64,000 bases of DNA from Citrobacter youngae ATCC 29220 (GCF_000155975.1 NZ_GG730299.1:868041-932040), one strand, 5' to 3'. Positions 29,684 to 42,915 are shown, numbered from the stretch's first letter. The notes: a model not told the origin generated them from the letters alone. Numbers and translations: made by a program.

Positions 29684-31045
29684 TTATTCGAATAAACGGT
29701 TATGCAACGTTCTGATTGCGCTGTCCGCGTCTTCAGCCGGTAACAGGATGCACAGGTTGTCATTTGATGCGCCGTGGCAAATCATGCGTACCGTATGCTC
29801 TTCAAGCCAGGTAAAAACGTCTTTGCAAACTCCCGCAGCCTGAGTCAGTTGATTCCCCACCAAAGTGACTAATGCCAGTCCGGTTTCCACTTCCACACGG
29901 CAGTGGGACGCTAATGCGGTAAACAACGCCGTGGTCAGTATATGGTCCTCACCCGATGTCGCATGAGTGGCATCCAGGGCCAGCGCAATACAATTTTCTG
30001 ACGTTGTGACCAAATCCACCGCCACCGCGTGGCGGGATAAAATAGCAAATGCTTGCGCCAAAAAAGCACAGGACGGTTGCGCCTCCAGACTGTGTAATCG
30101 CAATAGCGTCTGTTTACGGCGCACGGCCAGCGCACGATAACGCGGTGGATTATCGGTGGTGTTGTGCACCAGCGTCCCCCCGGCAGCCGTATCTTTACTT
30201 GAGCCAACAAAGACCGGAATGCTTTTACGCATTGCCGGGATCAGCGTCGCCGGGTGAAGAACCTTCGCCCCGTGGGCAGCCATATCGCTGGCCTCGGAAA
30301 AGGAGATATGGTCGATCCGTTTGGCCCGTGGCGCAATGCGCGGATCGGTAGTGTAGATCCCTGCAACGTCGGTCCAGATGTCCACGCGCGCGGCGTGAAG
30401 CGCCTCACCGAGCAGGGTGGCCGTGTAATCACTCCCACCGCGTCCAAGCGTTGTGGTATGCCCGCCAGCATCGCGACCGATAAATCCCTGGGTAACCATG
30501 ATTGCCTGATCAAGACGAGGGCGCAGATGAGTCTCCACCAACTGATGCAATGTGCTGAGATCCGGTTCAGCACAGCCGTAGCTTGAGTTGGTGCGCATTA
30601 CGCTGCGGGCGTCAAACCACCCGGCTTCAGCGTGCCGTTCACGTAATACTTCAGTAAACAGCAAAGAGGACATCAGCTCGCCGTGGCTAACTAACTCATC
30701 GCTTAGCGCGTCGGACGGTGAAAGCGTCGCCGTTTGGGCAAGGTTGCGTATATTGTTGAGAAGATTATCGATTTCCGTGCTGATAACGGACGGCTGCTTC
30801 AGGCGGGAAATAATGTTGTACTGGATGGCGCGTAACGTCTCAAGCTTATCTAATTGTTGATGCGTTTCCAGACCTTCAGAAAGCTCGACCAGTAAGTTTG
30901 TCACGCCTGCGGAAGCAGACAGAACGACTAAACGGACATCTTGATCAGCAAGGACAATGCTGGCGCTTCGGTTCATCGCATCAAAATCAGCGACGCTGGT
31001 GCCGCCAAATTTGGCAACGACGGATGGTGGATAAATGCGAGTCAT
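29684..31045 (-). CDS. Aspartokinase III paralogue linked to diaminobutyrate genes
   Basis: Phosphorylates aspartate to 4-phospho-aspartate, the first step to aspartate semialdehyde. The 453-residue, monofunctional, LysC-type protein has the kinase motif KFGGTSVADFDAMN (12-25), the TTTLGRGGSDYTA stretch (197-209) and two C-terminal ACT domains (from about 310). It clearly resembles E. coli LysC but differs at lysine-site positions: A322 and A327 occupy the places of LysC M318 and G323, where substitutions are known to relieve lysine inhibition. It is divergent from dat-ddc, so it probably supplies aspartate semialdehyde for 2,4-diaminobutyrate. The leader contains a degenerate riboswitch-like sequence. 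A canonical lysC is expected elsewhere in the genome. Confidence 0.88.
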   Translation of the reverse strand: MTRIYPPSVVAKFGGTSVADFDAMNRSASIVLADQDVRLVVLSASAGVTNLLVELSEGLETHQQLDKLETLRAIQYNIISRLKQPSVISTEIDNLLNNIRNLAQTATLSPSDALSDELVSHGELMSSLLFTEVLRERHAEAGWFDARSVMRTNSSYGCAEPDLSTLHQLVETHLRPRLDQAIMVTQGFIGRDAGGHTTTLGRGGSDYTATLLGEALHAARVDIWTDVAGIYTTDPRIAPRAKRIDHISFSEASDMAAHGAKVLHPATLIPAMRKSIPVFVGSSKDTAAGGTLVHNTTDNPPRYRALAVRRKQTLLRLHSLEAQPSCAFLAQAFAILSRHAVAVDLVTTSENCIALALDATHATSGEDHILTTALFTALASHCRVEVETGLALVTLVGNQLTQAAGVCKDVFTWLEEHTVRMICHGASNDNLCILLPAEDADSAIRTLHNRLFE

Positions 31046-31125
31046 AACAATCTCATATCAGGGCGCCATAAAAGTATGGCTAGAAAATTTTCATTCTCGG
31101 CATAAGGGAACGGAGTTCGCCTTAC

Positions 31126-31205
31126 GAAATGTCCGCCCGCGAACATTTCTGCTGACAACCCAGGGAATACCTGTTGTCGATAACGCGTGTCGCCTGTACG
31201 CGTTA
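31126..31205 (-). promoter_or_regulatory. Degenerate lysine-riboswitch-like leader of the aspartokinase paralogue
   Basis: On the minus strand, CCCTGGGTTGTC is followed by GCAGAAATGTTCGC and GGACATTTCG. As I recall it, the E. coli lysC riboswitch has CCCTGGGTTGTC, then CCAGAAGCGTTCGC and GGGCGTTTCG at the same spacing. The helix GAAATGT/ACATTTC (31126-31149) is kept with compensatory changes. Two further hairpins precede it: GACAAC...GTTGTC (31154-31178) and a perfect 8-bp TAACGCGT/ACGCGTTA (31181-31205). The conserved 5' core of the aptamer is not visible, so lysine binding is doubtful. Confidence 0.55.
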
Positions 31206-31661
31206 CCGGGTCCTGCGCATTACAAATTATTTATGGTAGGCATAGCCTGTAAATAAGCGCGCCATACTAAGTGATTTATATTTAGGGGTCGACTTTTTTA
31301 TTCGATTTATCGAAAAATAAGTGAAAAATCATGTCGTAATGAATAAACGCGTACATTATTAATGGTAAAAACATGTAAAAAAATAATAAAAACATGAAAA
31401 CCTCATGGTTTTTATAACATCGTATACGTTGCAACTGGCAACAGCTTTGTAAAATAAATAGCTATATTTGTTTATGATTTCGTAATGTTGTGCGAATGTT
31501 ATGCGTTGAATTTTAAGGTAAAAGTGCTTATTAATGGCCATGTAAAATAAATGATTGAGTCCTGTGCTAAAACAACATATATTAGCCGCGCTTTTTTACA
31601 GGTAATCCTTATAACCATTTATTCAATCAGGCGTAAATCTACACCTGGTTGTAGGAGTGAT
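31206..31661 (+). promoter_or_regulatory. A+T-rich upstream region of dat
   Basis: About 450 bp between the aspartokinase leader and dat, markedly A+T-rich from 31260 onward with many A- and T-tracts, as in H-NS-silenced or strongly regulated enteric promoters. I see no gene. An open frame continues in phase upstream of dat to 31551, but its codons are unlike dat homologues. The dat ribosome-binding site AGGAG is at 31653-31657. Confidence 0.5.
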
Positions 31662-33047
31662 ATGATGACGGATAAAGTCCGTATTGATACTTTAAGTGCT
31701 AATTCATTACCGCAGAGCAATGATACCTTTTTAGCAAGACAGGCTGAGTTTGAATCTAATGTCCGCAGCTATCCGCGTAAACTGCCATTAGCGATCGCTA
31801 AAGCTCAGGGCGTCTGGATTACTGACGTAGAAAATAATCAATATCTTGATTGTCTTGCAGGTGCCGGTACCCTGGCGCTCGGTCACAATCATCCTGAAGT
31901 GCTCCAGAGCATTCAAAGTGTCATCACAAGCGGCTTACCGTTACATACGCTTGATCTTACCACGCCGTTAAAAGATGAGTTTTCATCTTATTTACTTTCT
32001 TTATTACCGGGCCAGGGCAAAGAGTATTGCCTGCAGTTCACCGGGCCGTCCGGCGCTGATGCCGTTGAAGCGGCGCTGAAGCTGGCGAAGAAAGTCACCG
32101 GTCGTTCCAGCATTATCAGCTTCTCCGGCGGCTACCACGGGATGACCCACGGCGCGCTGTCCGTGACCGGTAACTTGTCGCCGAAAGAAGCCGTCAGCAA
32201 TATGATGGCGGAAGTGCAGTTTATGCCGTATCCGCATCAGTACCGCTGCCCGCTGGGTATCGGCGGCGAGGCTGGCGTTAAAGCATTAACTTACTATTTC
32301 GAAAACCTGATCAACGACGTCGAAAGCGGCGTGCGTAAACCGGCTGCGGTGATCCTCGAAGCCGTGCAGGGCGAAGGCGGCGTTAACCCGGCTCCGGTCG
32401 AGTGGCTGCAGCGTATTCGCAAAGTGACGCAGGAACACGGCATTCTGCTGATCATCGATGAAGTCCAGGCTGGCTTTGCGCGTACCGGGAAGCTGTTCGC
32501 CTTCGAACACGCCGGTATTGAGCCGGATATCATTGTGATGTCCAAAGCGGTTGGCGGCGGCCTGCCGCTGGCGGTACTGGGCATTAAAAAACAGTTCGAT
32601 GCGTGGGCTCCTGGCCACCATACCGGTACCTTCCGCGGCAACCAGCTGGCGATGGCGACCGGCCTGACAACGCTGAAAATTCTCAAAGACGACAAGATTG
32701 CCGACAAAGTTGCCGCCCAGGGCGAGTGGCTGAAAGGCAAACTGGCCGAGCTGCAAAAACGCTACCCGGTCATTGGCCAGGTGCGCGGTCTGGGCCTGAT
32801 GATCGGTCTGGAAATCGTGAAGCCGAACGAAGCGCAGGATCACATGGGCTGCTACCCGGCCGATGGCGAGCTGTCCGCGCTGCTGCAGAAAAAATGCTTT
32901 GAAAACGGTCTGATTCTGGAGCGCGGCGGTCGTAACGGTTGCGTCCTGCGCCTGTTGCCGTCTCTGCTTATCACCAACGCTGAGCTGGAAATTTTCCTCG
33001 ATAAATTCGAAAACGCCCTGCTGGGCGCTGGCATGAAGCCGGTTTAA
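31662..33047 (+). CDS. dat: L-2,4-diaminobutyrate:2-oxoglutarate aminotransferase Dat
   Basis: PLP class III aminotransferase that converts aspartate 4-semialdehyde and glutamate to L-2,4-diaminobutyrate and 2-oxoglutarate. The 461-residue protein has the PLP lysine in [16 protein letters not shown] (about K305), the [15 protein letters not shown] motif and the GTFRGNQLA stretch. The start is the first of two adjacent ATGs after AGGAG; the second (31665) has slightly better spacing, so the true protein may be one residue shorter. ddc follows after 15 bp. With the divergent aspartokinase this forms a route from aspartate to diaminobutyrate. Confidence 0.93.
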   Translation: MMTDKVRIDTLSANSLPQSNDTFLARQAEFESNVRSYPRKLPLAIAKAQGVWITDVENNQYLDCLAGAGTLALGHNHPEVLQSIQSVITSGLPLHTLDLTTPLKDEFSSYLLSLLPGQGKEYCLQFTGPSGADAVEAALKLAKKVTGRSSIISFSGGYHGMTHGALSVTGNLSPKEAVSNMMAEVQFMPYPHQYRCPLGIGGEAGVKALTYYFENLINDVESGVRKPAAVILEAVQGEGGVNPAPVEWLQRIRKVTQEHGILLIIDEVQAGFARTGKLFAFEHAGIEPDIIVMSKAVGGGLPLAVLGIKKQFDAWAPGHHTGTFRGNQLAMATGLTTLKILKDDKIADKVAAQGEWLKGKLAELQKRYPVIGQVRGLGLMIGLEIVKPNEAQDHMGCYPADGELSALLQKKCFENGLILERGGRNGCVLRLLPSLLITNAELEIFLDKFENALLGAGMKPV

Positions 33048-33062
33048 ACGGAGTTGAATCGA

Positions 33063-34526
33063 ATGTCAGACGTAAACCCGATTCTGTCCGGCTCGGCGCA
33101 AAGCATTGCCGCCTATCAGGACGCTATCGAGCAGAGTACGCAAGCGGTCGTTGAATGGTTGAAGCAGCCTGAGATGTATCAGGGCAAAACCGTGGAACAG
33201 CTGCGTGAACGTATCAACCTGAATTTTACGTCTCAGGGCCTGGGCAACCAGGCCGCTATTGAGCGTGCGGTTGACTATTTTCTGAAAGACAGTCTGCTGG
33301 TTCACCATGCGCAGTGCGTGGCGCATCTGCACTGCCCGAGCCTGGTGATTAGCCAGGCGGCGGAAGTGCTGATCAACGCCACCAACCAAAGCATGGACTC
33401 CTGGGATCAGAGCCCGTCGGCCACCATCATTGAGATCAAACTGATCGAATGGCTGCGTGAGCAGGTGGGCTATGCGGCTGGCGACGCGGGCGTGTTCACC
33501 AGCGGCGGTACCCAGAGTAACCTGATGGGCCTGATGCTGGCGCGCGATGCCTTTTTTGCGCGTCAGGGGCACTCCATTCAGCAGAATGGCCTGACTGGCG
33601 ATCTAAGCAAAATCAAAGTGTTCTGTTCTGAAAGCGCACACTTCTCCGTGCAGAAGAACATGGCGCTGATGGGGCTGGGCTACCGCTCCGTCACCCAGGT
33701 GAAAACCGATGCGTTCTCACGTATGGATCTGGCTGACCTGAAGGACAAGCTGGCCCAGGCGCAAGCCAACGGCGAGCAGGTGATGGCGATCGTGGCGACC
33801 GCCGGGACTACCGATGCGGGCGCAATCGATCCGTTAGCCGACATTGCAGCGCTGGCGGCGGAGCATCAGATCTGGATGCACGTCGATGCGGCGTGGGGCG
33901 GGGCGTTACTGCTGTCTGAGAAGTATCGTCACTTCCTGAACGGTCTTGAGCTGGCGGATTCCGTGACGCTGGATTTCCACAAGCAGTTCTTCCAGACCAT
34001 CAGCTGCGGCGCGTTCCTGTTAAAAGACGCGCGCCATTATGAGCTGATGCGCTATCAGGCGGCGTACCTGAACTCTGATTTTGATGAAGAGCACGGCGTA
34101 CCGAACCTGGTGTCGAAGTCGCTGCAGACCACGCGCCGTTTCGACGCGTTGAAGCTGTGGATGGGCCTCGAAGCGCTGGGCAAAAAGCAGTATGCCGAAA
34201 TCATTGATAACGGCGTGACGCTGGCCCGTGATGTGGCTGATTTTGTGAAAACGCAGCCGCATCTGGAGCTGGTGATGGAGCCGCAGCTGGCGAGCGTACT
34301 GTTCCGCTTCCGTCCGGCAAGCGACGATATGGCGTTTGTTGCGCTGCTGAACCAGCATATCGGCGACGTGCTGCTGGCTTCCGGTAGCGCCAACGTTGGC
34401 GTCACTGAAGCGGATGGCGTTACCTGCCTGAAGCTGACGCTGCTGAACCCGACCGTGTGCCTGGAGGATGTTAAAGTCCTGCTGGCAAGCGTGAAGGCGA
34501 CGGCTGAGCAACTGCTGAAAGCGTAA
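33063..34526 (+). CDS. ddc: L-2,4-diaminobutyrate decarboxylase Ddc
   Basis: Group II PLP decarboxylase that converts L-2,4-diaminobutyrate to 1,3-diaminopropane. The 487-residue protein has the PLP-binding lysine in TLDFHKQFFQ (about K306), the HVDAAWGGALLL motif about 30 residues earlier and the FTSGGTQSNLMGL substrate-side motif. The ATG at 33063 follows GGAG and lies 15 bp after dat; an in-frame TTG at 33054 overlaps the ribosome-binding site and was rejected. The dat-ddc pair is known from Acinetobacter and Enterobacter. Codon use in dat and ddc becomes G+C-richer than in their promoter region. Confidence 0.93.
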   Translation: MSDVNPILSGSAQSIAAYQDAIEQSTQAVVEWLKQPEMYQGKTVEQLRERINLNFTSQGLGNQAAIERAVDYFLKDSLLVHHAQCVAHLHCPSLVISQAAEVLINATNQSMDSWDQSPSATIIEIKLIEWLREQVGYAAGDAGVFTSGGTQSNLMGLMLARDAFFARQGHSIQQNGLTGDLSKIKVFCSESAHFSVQKNMALMGLGYRSVTQVKTDAFSRMDLADLKDKLAQAQANGEQVMAIVATAGTTDAGAIDPLADIAALAAEHQIWMHVDAAWGGALLLSEKYRHFLNGLELADSVTLDFHKQFFQTISCGAFLLKDARHYELMRYQAAYLNSDFDEEHGVPNLVSKSLQTTRRFDALKLWMGLEALGKKQYAEIIDNGVTLARDVADFVKTQPHLELVMEPQLASVLFRFRPASDDMAFVALLNQHIGDVLLASGSANVGVTEADGVTCLKLTLLNPTVCLEDVKVLLASVKATAEQLLKA

Positions 34527-34542
34527 GCCATAAGCTTGTTAT

Positions 34543-34577
34543 AAAAATGGCTCCCGTGTGTGGGAGCCATTTTTTTG
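34543..34577 (+). terminator. Intrinsic terminator after ddc
   Basis: ATGGCTCCC / GGGAGCCAT with a 6-nt loop, preceded by an A-run and followed by seven T, 17 bp past the ddc stop codon. The symmetric A/T flanks would also let it end the convergent dauA transcript. Confidence 0.92.
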
Positions 34578-34606
34578 CCTGTAATCTGTAACTGGTCGGG
34601 CTACGG

Positions 34607-36289
34607 TTAGAGGATGTCTGCTAGCGCGGCGTCTTTATTCGGGAAGAACGTCAGGCGGCCTGGAATAGGCTGAATACCGGCGCGGGCCATGGTGCGCAGC
34701 GGCTGGAACTCCAGGTTGGATACGCGCAGTTCACAGCCTTCAGGCAGCTTTTTCACGAAACGCTGGAAGGCGTCCAGACCACCGGCATCCAGCACCGGAA
34801 CCGCGTCCCACTTCAGGACCACAATGCGTTTACCCGCAATGCGCGACTCGAGATCGGTAAATAATCCCTCCGCTGCGGCAAAGAACAGCGGGCCAATGAC
34901 GCGTAGCACCAGGACATCGTCCGGTACATCTACGTTGACCGGCGCCAGACGCGTCATGCGCGCAATACGACGCATAAACAGCAAAGAGGCGAGAACGATC
35001 CCGACGCTGATGGCGATAACCATGTCGAATAGCACCGTCAGCGACATACACATCAGCATGACGATGATGTCGTCTTTCGGCGCATGGCGCAGCAGATCCA
35101 CGACTTTGTGCGCTTCACTCATGTTCCATGCCACCATCAGCAGCAGGGCGGCCATAGCGGAAAGCGGGAGCCAGGAAAGCAATGGCGCAAGCACCAGCAG
35201 GGCAAGGATCACCAGAATCGCGTGAATGACCGCAGAAATGGGTGAGGTTGCCCCGGCACGGACGTTGGCGGCAGAACGGGCAATTGCCGCCGTGGCGGTG
35301 ATACCACCAAAGAATGGCGCAACAATGTTGCCCAGCCCCTGGCCAATCAGCTCGCTGTTAGCTTTATGCTTGGTGCCGGTCATTCCATCAAGTACCACCG
35401 CGCACAGCAGAGATTCAATCGCCCCGAGCATCGCCATCGAGAAGGCTGCTGGCAGCAGCGCCTGTAATGAGCCCCAGCTTAGGGTAAAGTTTGATTCCGG
35501 CATATTCCACGGCAATACCAGCTGCGGTAGCAACTGTGGGATACCGTTACCCTGTGAGCCGTCCGCCAGAACGTAGTGGAACTGAGAACCGATGGTCGCA
35601 ACGTGGCCGCCGGCCAGGTTAACAATCCCCATTACCGCACAGCCAGCCAGCAGTGCAGGAAGGTGACCCGGCAGTCTGATCCCCAGGTGCGGCCAGAAAA
35701 TCAGGATCCCCAGCGTCACTATGCCAATGGCGGCATCGCCGAAGTTGATGGTCGGCAAGGCCATAAACAGCGCACCGACCTTTTGCAGGTAGTGCTCCGG
35801 AACATGAGCCATTTGCAGGCCAAGAAAATCTTTAATCTGCATGGTACCGATGGTGATACCAATACCCGACGTAAAGCCTAACGTTACCGACACGGGAATA
35901 TATTCGATCAGGCGACCAAAACGGGCGAGGCCGAAAAGGATCAGGAATATCCCGGACATAAGCGTGGCAACCAGCAGGCCTGCCAGCCCAAACTGTTGCG
36001 ACACCGGATACAGAATCACCACGAAGGCGGCGGTAGGGCCTGATACGCTAAAGCGCGAGCCCCCGGTAAGGGCGATAACAATCCCAGCCACGGCAGAGGT
36101 GTACAGGCCGTACTGTGGCGCTACGCCACTGCCAATTGCCAGGGCCATTGCCAGCGGAATGGCAATGATCCCAACGGTAATCCCGGCGATCAGGTCACGG
36201 GTAAAGCGAGAAGCGGTATATTTTTCTTTCCAACAAGCGTCGATGAGGGCGCGGAAAGGCATCACATGTGAGGAAAATAGTCTGTTCAC
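34607..36289 (-). CDS. dauA: C4-dicarboxylic acid transporter DauA
   Basis: SulP-family (SLC26) inner-membrane carrier that takes up succinate and other C4-dicarboxylates aerobically at acidic pH. The 560 residues match E. coli DauA. The transmembrane domain (about 30-430) contains the SulP stretch [20 protein letters not shown], and the cytoplasmic C-terminal STAS domain (about 440-555) contains [17 protein letters not shown]. It is convergent with ddc and separated from prs by that gene's terminator. Confidence 0.95.
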   Translation of the reverse strand: MNRLFSSHVMPFRALIDACWKEKYTASRFTRDLIAGITVGIIAIPLAMALAIGSGVAPQYGLYTSAVAGIVIALTGGSRFSVSGPTAAFVVILYPVSQQFGLAGLLVATLMSGIFLILFGLARFGRLIEYIPVSVTLGFTSGIGITIGTMQIKDFLGLQMAHVPEHYLQKVGALFMALPTINFGDAAIGIVTLGILIFWPHLGIRLPGHLPALLAGCAVMGIVNLAGGHVATIGSQFHYVLADGSQGNGIPQLLPQLVLPWNMPESNFTLSWGSLQALLPAAFSMAMLGAIESLLCAVVLDGMTGTKHKANSELIGQGLGNIVAPFFGGITATAAIARSAANVRAGATSPISAVIHAILVILALLVLAPLLSWLPLSAMAALLLMVAWNMSEAHKVVDLLRHAPKDDIIVMLMCMSLTVLFDMVIAISVGIVLASLLFMRRIARMTRLAPVNVDVPDDVLVLRVIGPLFFAAAEGLFTDLESRIAGKRIVVLKWDAVPVLDAGGLDAFQRFVKKLPEGCELRVSNLEFQPLRTMARAGIQPIPGRLTFFPNKDAALADIL

Positions 36290-36374
36290 AATAATGTTTC
36301 ATCCATGAGCGCATCATCTATCTAAAAAACGATAGTTGAAGTTGGCATAAATCATACAAATAAATAAAAAGGAT

Positions 36375-36400
36375 AAAAAAACCCGCCGCAGCGGGTTTTT
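36375..36400 (-). terminator. Intrinsic terminator of prs
   Basis: On the minus strand ACCCGC / GCGGGT, extended by A-T pairs and with a 4-nt loop, runs into a T-run shortly past the prs stop codon. It is also 5' of dauA, insulating that promoter. Confidence 0.88.
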
Positions 36401-36413
36401 GAGCCGGGCTCGA

Positions 36414-37487
<1,074 letters not shown>

Positions 37488-37626
37488 TCACCGCAACTCA
37501 GCTTGCCCGGCTTACTCGCCATCCTTCACGTTTCATGTGCGTGGTCTCAATTCCTCACACCAGTCACATACTGTTGTATGCTCCCGGTGAGTCGTCATTT
37601 CGCCATTTTCCTGAAACCCGAATGAT

Positions 37627-39167
<1,541 letters not shown>

Positions 39168-39309
39168 CTACGTTCAAGTTATCTTAAATCGCTTAAATTT
39201 GTGCACTAAGCTATTACTCCAAAAGGGGGCAGTCTCTTTTATTGACCGCACGCATCCTGTATGATGCACCCAGTCTAACCTTATCAACGCTGGTACTATT
39301 CCCGCACAC

Positions 39310-40566
39310 ATGACCCTTTTAGCGCTTGGTATTAACCATAAAACGGCACCTGTATCGCTGCGAGAACGCGTAACGTTTTCGCCGGATACGCTCGATCAGG
39401 CGCTGGACAGCCTGCTTGCGCAGCCAATGGTGCAGGGCGGGGTAGTGCTGTCAACGTGTAACCGTACAGAGCTGTATCTCAGCGTTGAAGAGCAGGATAA
39501 CCTGCAAGAAGCGCTGATTAGCTGGCTGTGCGAATACCATAATCTCAATGAAGACGATCTGCGCAATAGCCTGTACTGGCATCAGGACAACGACGCCGTC
39601 AGTCATTTGATGCGTGTTGCCAGCGGTCTGGATTCGCTGGTGCTTGGCGAGCCGCAGATTCTGGGACAGGTGAAAAAAGCCTTTGCGGATTCGCAAAAAG
39701 GCCATCTGAACGCCACCGCTCTGGAGCGCATGTTCCAGAAATCCTTCTCCGTCGCTAAACGTGTCCGCACCGAAACCGACATCGGCGCCAGCGCCGTGTC
39801 CGTGGCTTTTGCCGCCTGTACGCTGGCGCGGCAGATATTTGAGTCGCTCTCCACGGTAACCGTGCTGCTGGTGGGCGCAGGCGAGACCATTGAACTGGTT
39901 GCGCGTCATTTGCGCGAACATAAAGTGAAGAAGATGATCATCGCCAACCGTACGCGTGAACGCGCGCAGGTGCTGGCGGATGAGGTCGGCGCAGAGGTGA
40001 TTTCATTGAGCGATATCGACGCCCGCTTGCAGGATGCCGATATCATTATCAGTTCAACCGCCAGCCCGCTGCCGATTATCGGCAAAGGCATGGTGGAGCG
40101 CGCGCTTAAGAACCGTCGTAACCAGCCTATGCTGCTGGTGGATATCGCCGTACCGCGCGACGTCGAGCCGGAAGTCGGTAAATTGTCCAACGCCTACTTG
40201 TACAGCGTTGACGATCTGCAAAGCATCATTTCGCATAACCTGGCGCAGCGCAAAGCGGCGGCCGTGGAAGCCGAAACGATTGTCGCGCAGGAAACCAGCG
40301 AGTTTATGGCCTGGCTGCGCGCCCAGGGCGCAAGCGAAACAATCCGCGATTATCGCAGTCAGTCAGAACAGATCCGTGATGAACTGACCGCCAAAGCGTT
40401 GGCCGCTCTTCAACAAGGCGGTGATGCGCAAGCCATTATGCAGGATCTGGCCTGGAAGCTAACCAACCGCCTGATCCATGCACCAACCAAATCACTTCAA
40501 CAGGCCGCCCGTGACGGGGATAGTGAACGCCTGAATATTCTGCGCGACAGCCTCGGGCTGGAGTAG
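39310..40566 (+). CDS. hemA: Glutamyl-tRNA reductase HemA
   Basis: First committed step of haem synthesis: reduces glutamyl-tRNA(Glu) to glutamate-1-semialdehyde with NADPH. The 418 residues equal E. coli HemA; the nucleophile is C50 in [12 protein letters not shown], and the NADPH-binding motif is [17 protein letters not shown] (about 180). The N-terminal region through which haem controls proteolysis is intact. First gene of a run with prfA, prmC, sirB2, sirB1 and kdsA. Confidence 0.97.
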   Translation: MTLLALGINHKTAPVSLRERVTFSPDTLDQALDSLLAQPMVQGGVVLSTCNRTELYLSVEEQDNLQEALISWLCEYHNLNEDDLRNSLYWHQDNDAVSHLMRVASGLDSLVLGEPQILGQVKKAFADSQKGHLNATALERMFQKSFSVAKRVRTETDIGASAVSVAFAACTLARQIFESLSTVTVLLVGAGETIELVARHLREHKVKKMIIANRTRERAQVLADEVGAEVISLSDIDARLQDADIIISSTASPLPIIGKGMVERALKNRRNQPMLLVDIAVPRDVEPEVGKLSNAYLYSVDDLQSIISHNLAQRKAAAVEAETIVAQETSEFMAWLRAQGASETIRDYRSQSEQIRDELTAKALAALQQGGDAQAIMQDLAWKLTNRLIHAPTKSLQQAARDGDSERLNILRDSLGLE

Positions 40567-40607
40567 CAGCACACCAATCTTATTTTTTACAGGGTGCATT
40601 TACGCCT

Positions 40608-41690
40608 ATGAAGCCTTCTATCGTTGCCAAACTGGAAGCCCTGCATGAACGCCATGAAGAAGTTCAGGCGCTGCTCGGCGATGCGGGAACCATCGCAGAC
40701 CAGGAACGCTTTCGTGCACTGTCGCGCGAATATGCGCAATTAAGCGATGTATCTCGCTGTTTTACGGACTGGCAACAGGTTCAGGAAGATATCGAGACGG
40801 CTCAGATGATGCTCGATGATCCTGAAATGCGTGAAATGGCGCAGGATGAACTGCGCGAAGCAAAAGAGAAATGTGAACAGCTGGAACAACAGCTGCAGGT
40901 TCTGCTGTTACCGAAAGACCCTGATGACGAACGTAACGCCTTCCTTGAAGTGCGGGCGGGAACCGGCGGTGATGAAGCCGCGCTGTTTGCCGGCGATCTG
41001 TTCCGTATGTATAGCCGCTACGCTGAATCGCGCCGCTGGCGGGTTGAGATCATGAGCGCCAGTGAAGGCGAACATGGCGGGTTTAAAGAAGTTATTGCCA
41101 AGATCAGCGGCGAAGGCGTTTATGGCCGACTGAAATTTGAGTCCGGTGGCCATCGCGTGCAGCGCGTACCGGCGACGGAATCTCAGGGCCGTATTCATAC
41201 CTCCGCCTGTACGGTCGCTGTTATGCCGGAGCTGCCGGATGCTGAACTGCCGGACATCAACCCGGCCGATCTGCGTATTGATACCTTTCGCTCATCAGGC
41301 GCGGGGGGGCAGCACGTGAACACCACCGACTCCGCAATCCGTATTACCCACCTGCCAACCGGCATCGTGGTGGAATGTCAGGACGAACGTTCACAGCATA
41401 AAAACAAAGCGAAGGCGATGTCGGTGCTGGGGGCGCGTATTCGTGCCGCCGAAGTGGCAAGACGTCAACAGGCGGAAGCCTCTGAACGACGCAACCTGCT
41501 GGGCAGCGGCGATCGCAGCGATCGCAACCGTACCTATAACTTCCCGCAGGGTCGCGTGACCGATCACCGCATTAACCTGACGCTCTACCGTCTGGATGAA
41601 GCGATGGAAGGCAAGCTGGATATGCTCATTGAGCCGATTGTCCAGGAATACCAGGCCGACCAGCTGGCGGCATTGTCCGAGCAGGATTAA
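40608..41690 (+). CDS. prfA: Peptide chain release factor RF1
   Basis: Recognises UAA and UAG stop codons and triggers peptide release. The 360 residues match E. coli RF1, with the PxT codon-recognition motif as PAT (in RVPATESQG, about residue 187) and the catalytic GGQ in [10 protein letters not shown] (about 233-235). The glutamine of GGQ is methylated by PrmC, encoded by the next gene, whose ATG overlaps this stop codon by one base. Confidence 0.98.
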   Translation: MKPSIVAKLEALHERHEEVQALLGDAGTIADQERFRALSREYAQLSDVSRCFTDWQQVQEDIETAQMMLDDPEMREMAQDELREAKEKCEQLEQQLQVLLLPKDPDDERNAFLEVRAGTGGDEAALFAGDLFRMYSRYAESRRWRVEIMSASEGEHGGFKEVIAKISGEGVYGRLKFESGGHRVQRVPATESQGRIHTSACTVAVMPELPDAELPDINPADLRIDTFRSSGAGGQHVNTTDSAIRITHLPTGIVVECQDERSQHKNKAKAMSVLGARIRAAEVARRQQAEASERRNLLGSGDRSDRNRTYNFPQGRVTDHRINLTLYRLDEAMEGKLDMLIEPIVQEYQADQLAALSEQD

Positions 41691-42523
41691 TGGACTATCA
41701 GCACTGGCTGCGTGAAGCGATAAGCCAATTACAGGCAAGCGAAAGCCCGCGCCGTGACGCCGAGATCTTACTCGAGTTCGTCACCGGTAAGGGGCGCACC
41801 TTTATTCTGGCCTTTGGCGAAACGGTGTTAACCGAGGCGCAGCGTGAACAGCTGGCGACGCTGGTGGCGCGCCGTCAGCGGGGCGAACCCGTGGCGCACT
41901 TAACCGGCGTACGCGAGTTCTGGTCGCTGCCGCTGTTTGTATCACCGGCCACGCTGATTCCGCGCCCGGATACCGAGTGCCTGGTTGAGCAGGCGCTGGC
42001 GCGTCTGCCTGCTTCGGCGTGTCGTATTCTCGATTTGGGCACCGGCACGGGCGCGATTGCGCTGGCGCTGGCCTCCGAGCGTCCGGATTGCGCGGTGACG
42101 GCGGTTGACCGGATGCCGGATGCGGTGGCGTTGGCTATGCGCAATACACGGCACCTGGCTATCGACAATGTTCAGGTGCTGCAAAGCGACTGGTTCAGCG
42201 CTTTGTCGGGGCAGCAGTTTGACATGATTGTCAGTAATCCGCCGTACATTGACGAGCAGGATCCGCACCTGGCGCAAGGCGATGTGCGCTTTGAGCCGCT
42301 GTCGGCACTGGTGGCGGGCGAGAATGGTTTAGCGGATATCGTGCATATCATCGACAGCTCGCGCAGCGTGTTAACGCCCGGCGGCTATCTGCTGCTGGAA
42401 CATGGCTGGCAGCAGGGAGCGGCGGTACGCGAAGCGTTTATCCGCGCAGGCTATCTGGCGGTTGAAACCTGCCGTGATTATGGCGGCAACGAGCGAATTA
42501 CGCTTGGACGCCTGCCATCATGA
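41690..42523 (+). CDS. prmC: Release factor glutamine methyltransferase PrmC
   Basis: SAM-dependent enzyme that N5-methylates the GGQ glutamine of RF1 and RF2. The 277 residues have the SAM motif ILDLGTGTGAIALALA (about 112-127) and the substrate-binding NPPY in VSNPPYIDE (about 183-186). The 1-bp overlap with prfA (TAATG) and 4-bp overlap with sirB2 show strong coupling within the operon. Confidence 0.97.
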   Translation: MDYQHWLREAISQLQASESPRRDAEILLEFVTGKGRTFILAFGETVLTEAQREQLATLVARRQRGEPVAHLTGVREFWSLPLFVSPATLIPRPDTECLVEQALARLPASACRILDLGTGTGAIALALASERPDCAVTAVDRMPDAVALAMRNTRHLAIDNVQVLQSDWFSALSGQQFDMIVSNPPYIDEQDPHLAQGDVRFEPLSALVAGENGLADIVHIIDSSRSVLTPGGYLLLEHGWQQGAAVREAFIRAGYLAVETCRDYGGNERITLGRLPS

Positions 42524-42912
42524 GTACCTTCAGTGTGTTACTCAACGTTCATCTTATCAGCATTGCGCTTTCAGTCGGTCTGCTGACGCTGCGATTTTGG
42601 TGGCGTTACACCGACGCGGGTCTTGCCCGTGCCCGCTGGACGCGCATTGTGCCGCCGGTGGTGGATACCGTTTTATTACTCAGCGGCGTGGCGTTAATGG
42701 TTAAAACGCACATCCTGCCATTCACCGAACAAGGGACATGGCTGACTGAAAAGCTGTTTGGGGTTATCATTTACATCGTTTTGGGTTTTATTGCGCTCGA
42801 TTACCGTCGGGCGCGCAGCCAGCAGGCGCGATTAGTCGCATTTCCGCTGGCGTTGGTGGTGCTGTACATCATCATTAAACTCGCCACCACAAAAATACCG
42901 TTACTGGGGTAA
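42520..42912 (+). CDS. sirB2: SirB2 family membrane protein (YchQ)
   Basis: A 130-residue protein with four membrane segments, matching the SirB2/YchQ family. Function is unknown; the name comes from an early Salmonella report on invasion-gene regulation. It overlaps prmC by 4 bp and precedes sirB1 by 3 bp, so all are co-translated. Confidence 0.92.
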   Translation: MSTFSVLLNVHLISIALSVGLLTLRFWWRYTDAGLARARWTRIVPPVVDTVLLLSGVALMVKTHILPFTEQGTWLTEKLFGVIIYIVLGFIALDYRRARSQQARLVAFPLALVVLYIIIKLATTKIPLLG

Positions 42913-42915
42913 GTC

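Noticed and set aside
31046-31330. A complete lysine riboswitch upstream of the aspartokinase paralogue
   Set aside because: Only the 3' GGGTTGTC segment and one helix are recognisable; the conserved aptamer core could not be found, so it is reported as degenerate.
31551-31661. 37-residue N-terminal extension of Dat
   Set aside because: No ribosome-binding site upstream, A+T-rich leader composition, and the ATG at 31662 follows a clear AGGAG.
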